From contig NC_073696.1 in assembly GCF_029784165.1 (NCBI RefSeq), positions 108,368,665 to 108,432,664 on the forward strand: a DNA stretch of 64,000 bases. Reading direction: 5' to 3'. Of the stretch, positions 1 to 10,354 are shown piece after piece (position 1 is the stretch's first letter; every line of letters starts with the position of its first letter). A program made the position numbers and the translations under genes. Origin of the DNA: Wyeomyia smithii (lineage: Eukaryota > Arthropoda > Insecta > Diptera > Culicidae). The notes under the pieces were generated by a model. It did not search any database. It saw only the letters and a list, made by a program, of their open reading frames with translations, and was not told where the DNA came from.

Positions 1-1148
1 TAAAACTTCGTCAGGGGTGCTTGTTAGACCAGTAGAAAAGCTTTGCATCCTACCTGTACCGGATGGCGATGAGGAGCTTGAGATGAACGCTACACCAACC
101 CATAATGCGTAAACACCGTTCCATTTTCCCGTCCCGCCGAAGAGGATCTTTCCGTCTCTTTTATTTTCAGAAATCGGCCATTTCTGGGTGGGTGAGGATG
201 TACGAGAGTATCACTAACCACCCGAGCATACAACCCTGGATCGCAGCTTGATCCACTGCACAACTTCACACTACCCAATGATATTCTCTCCCAGCGAGCG
301 GCTGGCTGATAGCGACGGGCGAGAAGGCTGGCGGGAACTCCGCACATACTGGCAGCGTACGTGCTGATCTATTGTCATCATCAGTTGAATCCGAAAGATA
401 GCAGACGGCCACGATAAGAGCGTGAGTGGCACTCTCATACTATCACTGGCATGGGAGCTGGGCTACTTCACAAGGAGAAGCGGAGATTGGAGTTAAAAGG
501 TCCAGAGCACAATCAAATCTGATCAGTTCGATTGCAGATTATCGCCAAGAAGAGACGCTGGCTAACGCGTCACCTTTACTTATTGTTCATTAGTCGTTTA
601 ATATAAGTAATATGCGTATGAATAAATGTTAATTATTTAAATTCTGTTTGAATATATCCGCCGCGTTTTATTTCGGCTACGGTAATCGCGAATGGTGCTA
701 TAATTGAGTGGTCATAGAAGATAGAATGCTGGTAATTTGGCCCAGAGAGCCTTCCAACTTTCCTTCGCTTATGCATCGGTCGATGTAGGACTGGACTGCC
801 TCACCGCTATCGAAGTCATCCGGATGGATAGCAGCCAGTAATCCTACACACGGTGTAGGTACACCTTTTCCGGGCTATACTTTGCAGCTTCAAACAAAAC
901 ATTTTCAGTGTCATTGCATTGGTATACGTAATAATGGGATAGCTGTCAATTCGTTTTGTTTTGGTCATTATCGAATTCGTCATTTTGTCTCGTTTCCATT
1001 TCATATGTCCATCTCGCAAATGTGCTGTAAAAAATTTACCTGACACTTTACCACGTAGAACGAGAACCAAAACAAACCAGTTTTGACACATACGTGTGAA
1101 TGTGTTGGTAACTTCCTACAGTACACTCTGCTTTTTTCGGGTGTCGTC
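1..1148. other. Non-coding stretch, nothing recognised
   Basis: Short reading frames occur on the minus strand, but none resembles a known protein and none has splice-site support. The composition is ordinary AT-rich insect non-coding DNA. A 7-bp inverted repeat (CCTACAC / GTGTAGG) lies near 843-859. I see no gene here. Confidence 0.5.
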
Positions 1149-1190
1149 AGGGACAGAAAAAGGGTAGTCAGAGACAGAAAAAGGGTAGTC
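1149..1190. repeat. 21-bp direct tandem duplication
   Basis: Two adjacent 21-bp units, built around GGACAGAAAAAGGGTAGTC, differ at one base. This is typical of replication slippage. No function is implied. Confidence 0.85.
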
Positions 1191-1471
1191 CGAAAAGTCA
1201 AATAAAACATTTACGGTGTCAAAAGTGTCGTTTGAGTGTAGCCACACCGCGAAAACGAAAACGACATAAGTGTAGTAGTTTGGAGATGCCAAATACATTA
1301 AAAAAACGCTAGAGCAATAATTGCGTTATGCCCAACACGCAATTATCGTACTGGTTCCAAATTACATCAACAATTGCGCTAAAAACGCACAATTTTGTAC
1401 TGGTTTCGCACCATCCAACTTTTGCGTGATGATGTTTCATCCGTTCATTTCACGAATATCGGCTTAATGAG

Positions 1472-1527
1472 ATGAATAATGAAGCAGTTCCCTTATACTA
1501 TAATAGGGGAACTGTTCCATTATTCAT
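1472..1527. repeat. Near-perfect hairpin, 21-bp stem
   Basis: The left arm 1472-1492 and right arm 1507-1527 are reverse complements at 19 of 21 positions, around a 14-nt AT-rich loop. It could be the folded end of a MITE or two abutting element ends. Related words (GATGAATAT with GGAGC-like continuations) recur near 2235-2310, which hints at a local repeat family, but I could not define its borders. Confidence 0.7.
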
Positions 1528-2811
1528 CCCAGCCCATATATTCATGAACATGAAAACACAATTGAAAATAGTAAAAAAGTATATTTTCCAACTACACCAA
1601 TCTACTAATCCATGCAGTGCATTCTTCTTAGTTTCTTTTAGATTTCTCATATAGTAGAATCCTCCAAAATTCACTTAAAAGGTCTAAGTTTGATATTTTA
1701 GCCGGGCATCTGCACTCGAAAACTCATTTATTTCAATAACCTTCCTCAGGAAACAAAATCCGCGCATTGCTCTATACGGTTACGACGGGACTCATTCAGC
1801 AACCAACACAATTTTTTTTCGTCATTAGAGGACCACCTTTTATTTTAATCACTAAACAAAATCACTCACAACACTAAGAAAACTTTAGCCTTTAAAATGT
1901 TCACCTCACATTTCCAAATATAAACTTTAATTAGCAGAAATGTATGAGATGAATATTTACAAGTCCTGAATTTCAACTGTATGTATTTTCATCTGTTTTC
2001 ACTGCGTTGAAGAAAATCAAAAGCTGCCAAATCAGTTTCTTTTAATACGAAAAGATCATCATGAAATGTTGGATTATTCAGACATAATTGACAGAAAACG
2101 ACAGCACTGCAGTGGTTACCTGGGTTACCAATTTTGAACGTAAACAACTACATCGGATACCTAGGTAACTTGCTTTGACGGCTTGTGGCTACGTTCATTC
2201 ACGAAAGTGTGTGTTTTATTCATGATTAACAGTGTGATGAATATGGGGGCGTCTTGAAATGAATAATTGAGCAGAGATTTAAGTTTTGAGATGAATATGG
2301 AAGCGTTGTGAAAAATGGTTTGTTTTACGAAATTCAGGATAAATCATGCTAAATTTACTAAATTTCCAATACTGGGCGATTTTATAAGAGTTTCATTCAG
2401 TTACATTTCATTTCAGTTACATTCTGTAAAATTGGAATTGAAACTAACCTAATGTTGTTGTGATTTCAAACGATAATAACAGTGTAACCGAACGATAGAT
2501 ACCAATAACTGACTGCCCAGATTTTCTTGAGGCAAAAACGGGACAAATGGGTACAAAGACACGTGTGACAATCAATTCTTGAAAATTAGCAGGAGAGCAT
2601 AATTTTCTCAAAATAAGTTCGTAGAAATTACCACAAGAAAGATCGTAATTTTGTTTAACTGGCTCTTATGGTCTCAACTTGTAATCGCGTCTTTTAATCA
2701 ATCCACATACATTTTATGATGGAGAATGTCTTTTCCAGTGGCGCGGTAGTACTAGGAAGGCACAAAATGTACTCAGTAAATTTACCAACTTCTACCTTCT
2801 AATAGTTTAAC
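1528..2811. other. Non-coding stretch, nothing recognised
   Basis: AT-rich sequence with no open frame of note and no similarity I recognise, apart from the short GATGAATAT-type words noted for the hairpin just upstream. Confidence 0.5.
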
Positions 2812-3060
2812 GACAGAAAAAGTGGTCAGTGTTTGAACGCGTTTTTGTAACAAAAACAACCGATTGATTATCCTCTATTCTCTATTAAAAATTTGGTAAA
2901 TGACATCGGTTTTCTAAATCTACTGAGCAACCAATAACTACCCTTCTTTTCCAGCACAATCGACACCAAAATATACGTTTTGTAAACGATTTGTTCTTGT
3001 TGTCGTTGATGATGTTTTACTCGCTCTACTACATTCGCCACGCCTACCAAAAATTTAACT
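2812..3060. repeat. Dispersed repeat, copy A
   Basis: This stretch aligns by eye, in the same orientation, with about 44760-45060. Shared blocks include a GTGGTCAG motif, AACAAAAACAACC, ATTGGTAAAT, GAGCAACCAAT and a TTGTAAAC..TTTGT block. The family is unidentified and has no coding potential. The second copy is the site into which the BEL/Pao element inserted, so the repeat is older than that insertion. Confidence 0.6.
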
Positions 3061-3546
3061 CTCAGTAATCACGTGAAAAAGCTCTAGCTTGCAGAAATGT
3101 TGGTCTTCATTGTATAACCGATTACTGCAGCGAGAGGGCGATTGACTCTTGAGGAAGAATGGAAACTGACATGACCCACAGCGGGTAAAGCAGCAGCTGA
3201 TTTTAAAGCAGCAGGGCAAAGCAGCTACTCATTCGATCGCAGCATTCCACAGCAGACGTACCAAGCGGCGGACTGCACACCATTGCTGATCATGTCCGAA
3301 CATTATTGTCTTATTTGCTCGCAAATTCAACTGATTCAATTTTTCCTCAGATTCGTTCAGTTTCAATGCAGCTTCAGTTCAGTTTCTGTTTAATGTTCAG
3401 ATTCAACTTAGTTTTCGGTTCTATCGAGTTCAGTTTTAGTTCAAGTTACGTTCAGTTTAAGCCTAGTTTCAGTTCAACTTCAATTCAGCTTCGACAGTTT
3501 CGTTTTAGTGAAGTTTTCAGTTTTGGTTCAATCAAGTTTTAGTCTA

Positions 3547-4354
3547 CACTCAAAATATTTTTCACATTATTGTTACGTGAAATTTCCTGTAATTCTTCAT
3601 TTTCTGTCATTTTGCATGATTTATGTGACAAACATAACATCTACGTGAAAATCACATGCATGCTATGTTTTATCACGTAGCATCTACGTCAAATTTGCAA
3701 CGTCAAACAGAATGAAGTACCGCGTGAACTCTCCGTGCGAAAATACACAGAAATCAAAATGGCGAAGCTGTTGTGTAATTCAGTCTCTGAACACTTAAAG
3801 GAATTTCTCGATGACTTGCCAATAAGTGAGCTTTAGAAAAACCATAAGAATCCGACATCGAGTCTTGAGCTTACAGATTTCACACAGATTCAGTTGAAAT
3901 GAGGAGGAATTACCTTAACATAAACAGTTGCAGTTAACAGTAATTATCGCCGGTAAATGTCGCAATATCATTTTGTCATTTTGCGTGTCGTTAAATTCAT
4001 TTACGAATTGGCGATTTTGCATGCCCGTGCGACTCATCATGCAAAATATTTGGATAATTTCTGAAAATTATTTCCAGTCTATCAAAAATTTGGGAAACCA
4101 CAATAGAAAATTTTATGTTGCATAAAACGTAGTAGCTATCAGACAATCAAATGCTTTTCAATTTACCGGTAGTTGAATTCTACGTTAAGCTCACATGAAA
4201 TGCATATGTCTACTGAATAAGATTCACATGATAAATCATCTCAACAGTTCATGATGGACTCAAATGACAATCACGTAAAATCTACGTGAAAATGACAGTG
4301 GAAAATATTCACATAACTTTTCCGGTAATTTTAACGTGAAAAATATTTTGAGCG
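3547..4354. mobile_element. 808-bp TA-flanked inverted-repeat element (MITE-like)
   Basis: The ends are inverted repeats of about 26 bp (CACTCAAAATATTTTTCAC at the left, the complement of CGCTCAAAATATTTTTCAC at the right). TA dinucleotides flank them at 3545-3546 and 4355-4356, as in Tc1/mariner-type insertions. The interior carries several copies of a CTACGTGAAAAT word near both ends. The element sits inside the TTCAGT array and splits it, so it is the younger of the two. No transposase is encoded, so it must be non-autonomous. A short exon-like stretch in its interior is listed separately. Confidence 0.75.
3759..3825 (+). other. Exon-like coding start inside the MITE (possible captured exon)
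   Basis: An ATG in strong context (CAAAATGG) opens a short frame with a balanced, protein-like composition that starts MAKLLCNSV. A GTGAGC donor-like site follows at 3826. If the donor is not used, the frame ends at a TAG after 25 codons. The stretch is less AT-rich than the rest of the element. It could be a fragment of a host first exon picked up by the element, a relic of the parent transposase gene, or chance. I do not recognise the protein. Confidence 0.25.
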
Positions 4355-5771
4355 TAGTTTTTTCTAAGTCTTAGTCCAGTTTAAATTTAGTTTAAGTACA
4401 GTTTCATATCAGATTCAGTCCAGTTTCAGTTCAGCTTAAGTTCTGATTAGATAAAGTTTAAGTTTGGTTGCAATTCAATTTTAGTTCGGCTTCGATTCAG
4501 TTTCAGTTCAATTCCAATTCGGTTTTAATTCAATTCCAGTTCAGTTTTAGTTTAATTTCTGTTCATGTTCAGTTCAGTTTCAGCTAAGCTTCAACTGAGT
4601 TTCGGTTCAGTTTCAGTTGAGATCCAGTTCAGTTTCAACTTAGTTTCAGTTCTATTCGAGTTTAGTATCAACTAAATTTCCGTTCATAGTTCGAGTTCCA
4701 ATTCAGTTTCAGTTCAGTTCTAGTTGTAGTTCAGCTTCAGTTTCAGCTTAGTTGCAGCTCAGTTCCAATTCAGTTTTGATCTTAATATAATTCATTTTCA
4801 GTGATGTTTTAGTTCACTTTCCATTCATTTCAATTTAAGTTTAGTGTGTGTTGAGTTTCAGTTCAGTTTCCGTTAAGTTTATTGCCAGGTTCAATATAGT
4901 TTTAGTTTATTTTAGTTCAGTTTTCGCTTAATGTTCGGATTCAACTTGGTGTCAGTTCTATTCAAGTTAGCTTAGTTTCAACTGTAATTCAGTTCAGTTT
5001 CAATACAGTTTCATATGAGTTTGAATTCAGTTTCAGTTCAGTTATGTTAATGTTCAATTTCAACTTAGCTTTAATTCTACTCGAGTTTAGTTTCAGTTTT
5101 GTTTTAGTTTCCGGTTCAGTTTTAGTTCATTTTTAGTTCAATTTCAGTTGAATTCAAGGTAAGTTTCAGTTAAGTTTGGTAGAGTTCAGTTCTAGCTTAG
5201 TTTTAGTTAAGTTTCAGTTCAGTTTTAGTTCAGTATTTACTTAGTATCAGATCAGCTTAACTTTAATTGGTTGCAGGTTAATTTTCAATTCAGCTTGGAC
5301 CGGATTTCGGAGTTCCGGTTCACCTCAGTTTTAATTTAGGTTTTATAAGGTTTCAGTTTAGTTTCAGTTCGGTTTTAGTTCAGTTTCAATTCAGTTCCAG
5401 ATCAGTTCTAGTTCAGTTTAAGTTTGAATGCAACTTAGTTTCCGTTTAGTTTCAGTTTAGTTTTCGTTTACTTTTTGTTCAGTTGCAGCTTAGTTCCAAC
5501 TAAGGTTTCAGCTCTGCTCATGTTTAATTTTAGGCTAGTCGCAGCTCTGTTTCGGCTCAATTTCAGTTCAATTTCGGTTTACTTCATTTTTAGTTAAGTT
5601 TTAATAAGTTTCAATTCAGTTACTGTTTAGTTTTGGTTAGGTTTCATGTCTGGTTCAATTCAGTTACAGCTAAGCTGCTATTCAGCTCATTTTCAATAAA
5701 TAATAATAAGTATGAATTCTAATGACGTGTAGATCGAATCGTTGAATTTCTAAATTATTAAAACTAAAATT

Positions 5772-6000
5772 ACACTGGTCGACAAAAGCCAAAGAAAATG
5801 TGGCCCTAAAAGTATTACAGCTTTTTAATTATTCCTGTATATTTTGGTGCCCCTGGTATATGGTAAGTGCTTCAAGTGCTTACCGGGTTCGTCCCTTTTA
5901 CGTTGGCTTATGGGAAAACTCATTTTTCACCAAAACTCACAGGATTGGTTAAAAAATGAGAATTTTACATTTTTTATAGTTTCAGCTCTAGTGCAAAACC
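5772..6000. repeat. Dispersed repeat with CACTGGTCGACAAA start, copy 1
   Basis: It begins with TTACACTGGTCGACAAA and shares several blocks with about 26922-27060, including CTCACAGGA..GGTTAAAAA. A related GGTCGACAAAG word and an ATTATTCCTGTATATTT block also occur near 17930-18010. It is non-coding, probably a MITE or LINE relic of unknown family. Confidence 0.5.
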
Positions 6001-7636
6001 TCTGTTTTCCAGTGTTATCTACAGAATGCAGTCTTTTCGAACTCCTTCTATTTTTATATGTAAATCCGCTAAGTAGCGCAAATAATTGCGGCGGCTAATG
6101 GATTTGCAAAACGTAATTGAGCATTATTATATACCGCATACCGTTTACTAATTCATTAGTCTAATCGTTGCGAAAGCTGAATAGATTTACAACTTTACCG
6201 TTGGTATTCCTATCCGGTCGCGTCGGCAAGAGCAATTGGATGTCATTAAATATTGACTTCTACCTTCCGTCATCTTCTAACAAGCCAACGTTCTTCGTTC
6301 AATCCTGCGAATCATTTTTCCTCACTCTGGCGACGACGCCGACAACATCGATTACACCACATTACACCATAAAGAGATTCTGCTGCCTTCCACCTGCTCG
6401 TACACTGGCATCTGTAGAAGCGTAGGCACAAGCAGCGTCAGCAATGACAAACGAAAGCATTGAAGGGCAGTTGCAAAAGTCAGCCTCTAAATATACCCCC
6501 AGGATATACGTTTTCCTTTATTCCACCTTGAATGGAATACGATGCAGTTTTATTCCTACCTCGAAAAGTGATCGAAATTGCGGGATCTCAGATTCTGGTT
6601 TTTGTTCTTTCAGCTTAGCATCGGTTTCGCAGTACGGCCGAGTGCAATTAAAACTCGAGTGATTATTATTTTCTACGCGATTAAATTCAATCCTGGTAAT
6701 GTGCTTCTGTAAGAACTCTACTGGCAGGATTACGACGATGACGACGACGACGATGATGATGATGATGATGTCGTAGTCTTAGTCGGCTTTATTGGTAGAG
6801 TGGTTCTCGCATCAATGGGCTCAACTTTTTTTGCATGCATGAATGTGCAGTTAACTGGGTACACTTGGGATTTTTCTAACACATAGCGAATGAAGTGATC
6901 CAGAAATCCATGAATTCAGCAATGATGAATATTAAGATTAAGACACGTTAGCTCTATTCCATATTCTGCCACGAAAAATAATTGTGAGAAGTTTTGTTTT
7001 CCTCTAATTTTATTCCCATCAGCTTAGCAATTACGTTTGTGTTATTCTCACCTGTCAAATCATACACATTTATTTACTTTTTACATATCAGTACAATATT
7101 TGCTTAAGATTAATCTCGAAACAAGTTTCGTGCTTGTGAATATTGAATGACAATTTGAATAATATTTGAAATGCATAATTTCCGCGTTTCCAGTTGTTTC
7201 AATAGAACAACAGTTTAACTATTTGTCAATAGTTTAAAAATTCTTTTCAATGCAAAACAAATGCAATTATAAAACGGAAAATTACTGAGGCGTTATTTCG
7301 CAACGCATTTGATTATATGAAAGCAAATTTAATTTTGCCATGACATTTATATTTGCTGCTCAATTTAATTATTCGAAAAGAGGATGTGAAAGATAAGTGC
7401 AATCATACACCTAACGAAATAATAACAGAATAACACATAGACTGAAGCATGCTTGATATTTTTCTTCATTTGTAAAATTTACGTTCAATACGCCACCCCA
7501 TCAACAGCACTTCCGTGCTTGCCGGCCAGCTTTTCACTTGCACTGTTTTCATCACCTCTTTTTTTCTTTCTCTTCCTGTATCTCTTTGTTTCCGCATACA
7601 CGCATCATATGGCCTGTCCCAATGGTGGCTTTGCAG
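6001..7636. other. Non-coding stretch upstream of the EGF exon
   Basis: No protein similarity is recognised. The frames at 6168-6662 are short and look non-coding. The last ~100 bases are pyrimidine-rich and end in TTTGCAG, the splice acceptor for the exon at 7637, so at least the 3' part is intron. Confidence 0.55.
6734..6770. repeat. (GAC/GAT)n microsatellite
   Basis: A run of GAC/GAT trinucleotides changes from mostly GACGAC to pure GATGAT over about 37 bases. It is simple sequence within non-coding DNA. Confidence 0.9.
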
Positions 7637-7759
7637 GTGGACTTTTGTGCCAACGATCCGTGTCCGGACGGTCATCGTTGCATAGATCACGGTGATGACT
7701 TCACCTGCGAGTGTCCGGGTGGACGCAATGGACCCGACTGCAACCAAGTGCCCCGAACG
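7637..7759 (+). CDS. Single internal exon encoding an EGF-like domain
   Basis: The exon is 123 nt, exactly 41 codons in phase 0, between a pyrimidine tract with TTTGCAG and a GTAAGT donor. The six cysteines are spaced C-x4-C-x5-C-x8-C-x1-C-x8-C, the canonical EGF-like pattern, with CxCPGG between the fifth and sixth cysteines. EGF-like domains are extracellular disulfide-bonded modules found in secreted or single-pass membrane proteins. This version has few of the usual Gly residues of Notch-type repeats (DPCPDGHRC rather than xPCxNGGxC). That would suit the membrane-proximal region of a large adhesion receptor such as an insect classical or Fat-type cadherin, but the assignment is a guess. 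No neighbouring exon of the same gene was found in the window, which fits a gene with very large introns. Confidence 0.85.
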
Positions 7760-8655
7760 GTAAGTTTATGCTTTGATTCGACTTCTTTTTTGCTGTTTCC
7801 CGAACATAATTTCCACTATAGCCCGGGTGGAAAACTTTTCTGTTTTTTCTTTTACGCGACGATTCCGGTGTTGCGATAGCCTTTCCGGATAGAAAAGTTT
7901 CGAATTACCTCTGTTTCGCTTTCGCATTTTATTGCGCTTCCGTAATGATATTTCAGTCGAATGTGGGAAGGGAAGAAAAAACGATTGCAACACGAATGCA
8001 ATTTAGAAAACTTCTTTCCCCAAATAACCGGAATCTGAGTTGCTCAAGTATTTTTTCCCCAGTCGTGATAACAAGTTTGCTTGAGTTTGCGTACTGTCCG
8101 AAAGTAAACTTTCACCCATCTAGATGGAGCATTACATGGAAAAGCTTTATCGAAGCGATGATCACATATTTCGAATTGCATTTGAGAAACAAGTTGTGGG
8201 AAAATAGCCAATCTCTTGGTTTGTTCATTAATTGAGTGGCATCGCTTCTACCCACGCAAATGGTTATCCAGTTGCAAAAGCTCATGTTTCAAGGGTTTTC
8301 TCCAATTTTTCTAAGATTTTTAAATTTTTGAATATTACTATTCTTTTTGTTTTCTCAGATTAAACTGCAGTTTAATACGGTATTTATAATCTCTATTCTC
8401 TCTGAATTTTATCACTTTCACAGTATTATCAATTTTTAAAGCTTTTGTGCTTTGAATTTGGAATTATTGTGTTTTCTGGTTTACTAGTTTTTAAGTTTTA
8501 ATGTTATTTTATTTTAATTTTTTTATTTATTTTATTTTTCATTTCGGGAAGAGGAAAAGCCACATTTACCACATGAATTTTGCTGAATTATTAAACCCAA
8601 ACATACAATAGAATCAACTTTTTAAAAAATTTTTATTTGCTGAGCCTCCTGAAAA
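7760..8655. other. Intron sequence downstream of the EGF exon
   Basis: The stretch starts with the GTAAGT donor. The rest is AT-rich, with short frames and no recognisable protein or repeat. Confidence 0.55.
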
Positions 8656-9789
8656 CACTGCGGTGAAATCTGAAATCTCTCTCTAGCGAGACAATGAACT
8701 ATGGTGTACTTACTCACACGTGTGGACATCACGCACAATAACTACACAGCAGAGCTATCTGCGGTGCGTTTCACAGTTGGTTTCTTGAGCAGGGCAGAAG
8801 AGGAAAAGAGTTTGGGAGAAAATAAAATAGACTGCGTTGCTCGTTACCGCTCGTGCCGGTCGAATTTACTCTGGTGGAATTCGTTTTCGCAGTGTAGCTG
8901 CACGAGGACTACACTTTTGCCCGGTAGGTTTTTTTCACCTTCCGGACTACTCGCCAGTGGACACTGTTGTGTACACCCCTCTTGTTTCTATCAGATCTGG
9001 GGTGAGCTGGAAGTGTGTTTGTCTCTCTGTCAGCTGGTTGAGACACTTTGGAGTGTGGTGGAAGCATTTGCTACAGGCAGGCACATACTGGAAGGAAAGT
9101 GTGCGATGATTTTTATTTGATTGATTAGTTCTCGATTTGTGTTTGAACCACCATAAAAACATTTCTTGCTTCTAAATATCTCCATATGCTACATTTGGTT
9201 CTATTTTGTTGATTAGTTCTCGAGTAATGCAAAAAACTGCGTTTAATTTGTATGAGAACTCACTTAGTGGTTACCGGATTAATAACATTGCTCAAGCTAC
9301 GCTAGCTAGCTATATCCAAGCAGTCTATTGATATGACTCATGAAGACGTGAGATAGGAACTTCCGTAGGTCGGAGCTAAGTTTGTCACTCCTTCCATGCA
9401 ATGGTATGCTCCTCAATGTGTGAGAAGAGCAGAGTGAATCCAGCATGAGCGCTACGTGTATCAATATTTGCACTGCACTATTTTCTTTTTTGTGCTGTAG
9501 TTCTGCTGCTCGCAGAAATCTAACACTCTTGCTGATTACACTACAGCTGAGCGAAACAATAATGGCGAATCACTTTGGTGAAAATGCACATAATTAGGCT
9601 GCAATGTGCACTGCTGAGTTAAATTCGATACCATCCGAAAAACAAGTGTGGCGGGTGGCTTAATTTTTTTTGTCAGTTTCGAGATGCAAGGCAAACAACG
9701 CAATTTACTCCTAGATTTACCTAGATGTTCTCCTCACTGGAGCACTGGAGAGAACTCTGCTGTGTAGTTATTGAGCGTTATGTTCTTTC

Positions 9790-10001
9790 TCCAAGATAGT
9801 CTGGAGGTACGATGCTGGCCTAACAAGCCAGTCGTCGTAGGTTCGAGTCTCGGGTCGGGAGATACTGTTAGTGTCAGTAGGATCGTAGCGCTAGCCCCGC
9901 AATTATCCTGTACGCTGAACAGTCGGCTGTGTAGTCGGTGTATAAATAAACACGTGGTCTAGTTCCGAATCGGAATGTAGCACCAAGGCTTTGCTTTGCT
10001 T
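9790..10001 (+). mobile_element. tRNA-derived SINE, full length (212 bp)
   Basis: A 212-bp element is flanked by the 9-bp direct repeat TGTTCTTTC (9781-9789 and 10002-10010). The head is tRNA-like, with an A box-like TAGTCTGGAGG and a B box GGTTCGAGTCT. The body is unrelated to tRNA and contains the palindrome TTCCGAATCGGAA. The tail is a short TTTGC repeat. A second full copy of the same length lies at 37852-38063, and three partial copies occur elsewhere in the window. SINEs of this type are transcribed by RNA polymerase III and mobilised by a partner LINE, which cannot be named from this sequence. Confidence 0.9.
9797..9850 (+). promoter_or_regulatory. SINE internal pol III promoter (A and B boxes)
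   Basis: The A box-like TAGTCTGGAGG (9797-9807) and the B box GGTTCGAGTCT (9840-9850) are 43 bases apart, start to start. The minus-strand copy at 37852-38063 has the same 43-base spacing. The B box fits the GGTTCGANNCY consensus; the A box is a weaker match. Confidence 0.75.
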
Positions 10002-10354
10002 TGTTCTTTCGGGTGAAAAAGCTCACACCAGTTTATTATCTCTCTTAAGAGATATTTCAGGAACCACTGCGGTGTACTTTTGCATGCTCTCCAGACACAC
10101 ACGAATTGCTGCTCTCTTCAAGCGAGTGCGTCGCTTTGCCCACCAGTGTGAGAGCTGTTGCTTTCGCAGTGGAAGATAATCTCCTACTCGGAAGTGTTTC
10201 TCTGAGAAGAAAAGACAAGCCTGCTTCCAGGTAGTCAATTCACCATTTGAAGTCCCAATCTCATATAACATACAGGTATACATACTTGTTTTCACCATCT
10301 GTTCGAGTATCCTGATTTTGCGATCAGTTTTTTCAATTCTTTTAAATCCTTTTT

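Larger units (their letters stand above)
3306..5700 (+). repeat. Degenerate TTCAGT/TTTCAG tandem array
   Basis: About 1.6 kb in total (3306-3546 and 4357-5700) consists of loosely repeated hexamers and dodecamers such as AGTTTCAGTTCAGTT. The register drifts and substitutions are frequent, so this is an old, diverged satellite-like array. The plus strand is strongly T/purine biased. The array is interrupted by an inverted-repeat element at 3547-4354. The open frame that runs through its first part is a by-product of the repeat and not a gene. Confidence 0.85.
8656..10074. mobile_element. Inverted-repeat element of ~1.2 kb, with a nested SINE
   Basis: The left end (8656 to ~8762) starts CACTGCGGTG. 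It is matched in reverse complement by the right end, which runs inward from CACTGCGGTG at 10065-10074. The shared interior includes a 17-base AATAACTACACAGCAGA block (8737-8753 on the left; around 9755-9771, inverted, on the right). Arms of roughly 110 bp are therefore present, imperfectly conserved. The right arm is split by a SINE at 9790-10001. Without the SINE the element is about 1.2 kb. No transposase frame is visible. I could not find a convincing target duplication outside the arms, so the superfamily is unknown. Confidence 0.6.

Noticed and set aside
816..1298. Minus-strand frames of 60-91 codons as a small gene
   Set aside because: The frames contain the 21-bp tandem duplication and other low-complexity text, overlap one another, and show no domain.
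3306..3542. A 78-codon Ser/Phe-rich frame as a secreted peptide
   Set aside because: It is the direct translation of the TTCAGT repeat array.
9797..9870. A functional tRNA gene
   Set aside because: Only the A and B boxes are preserved, the cloverleaf does not close, and identical-length copies with target duplications show it to be a SINE head.
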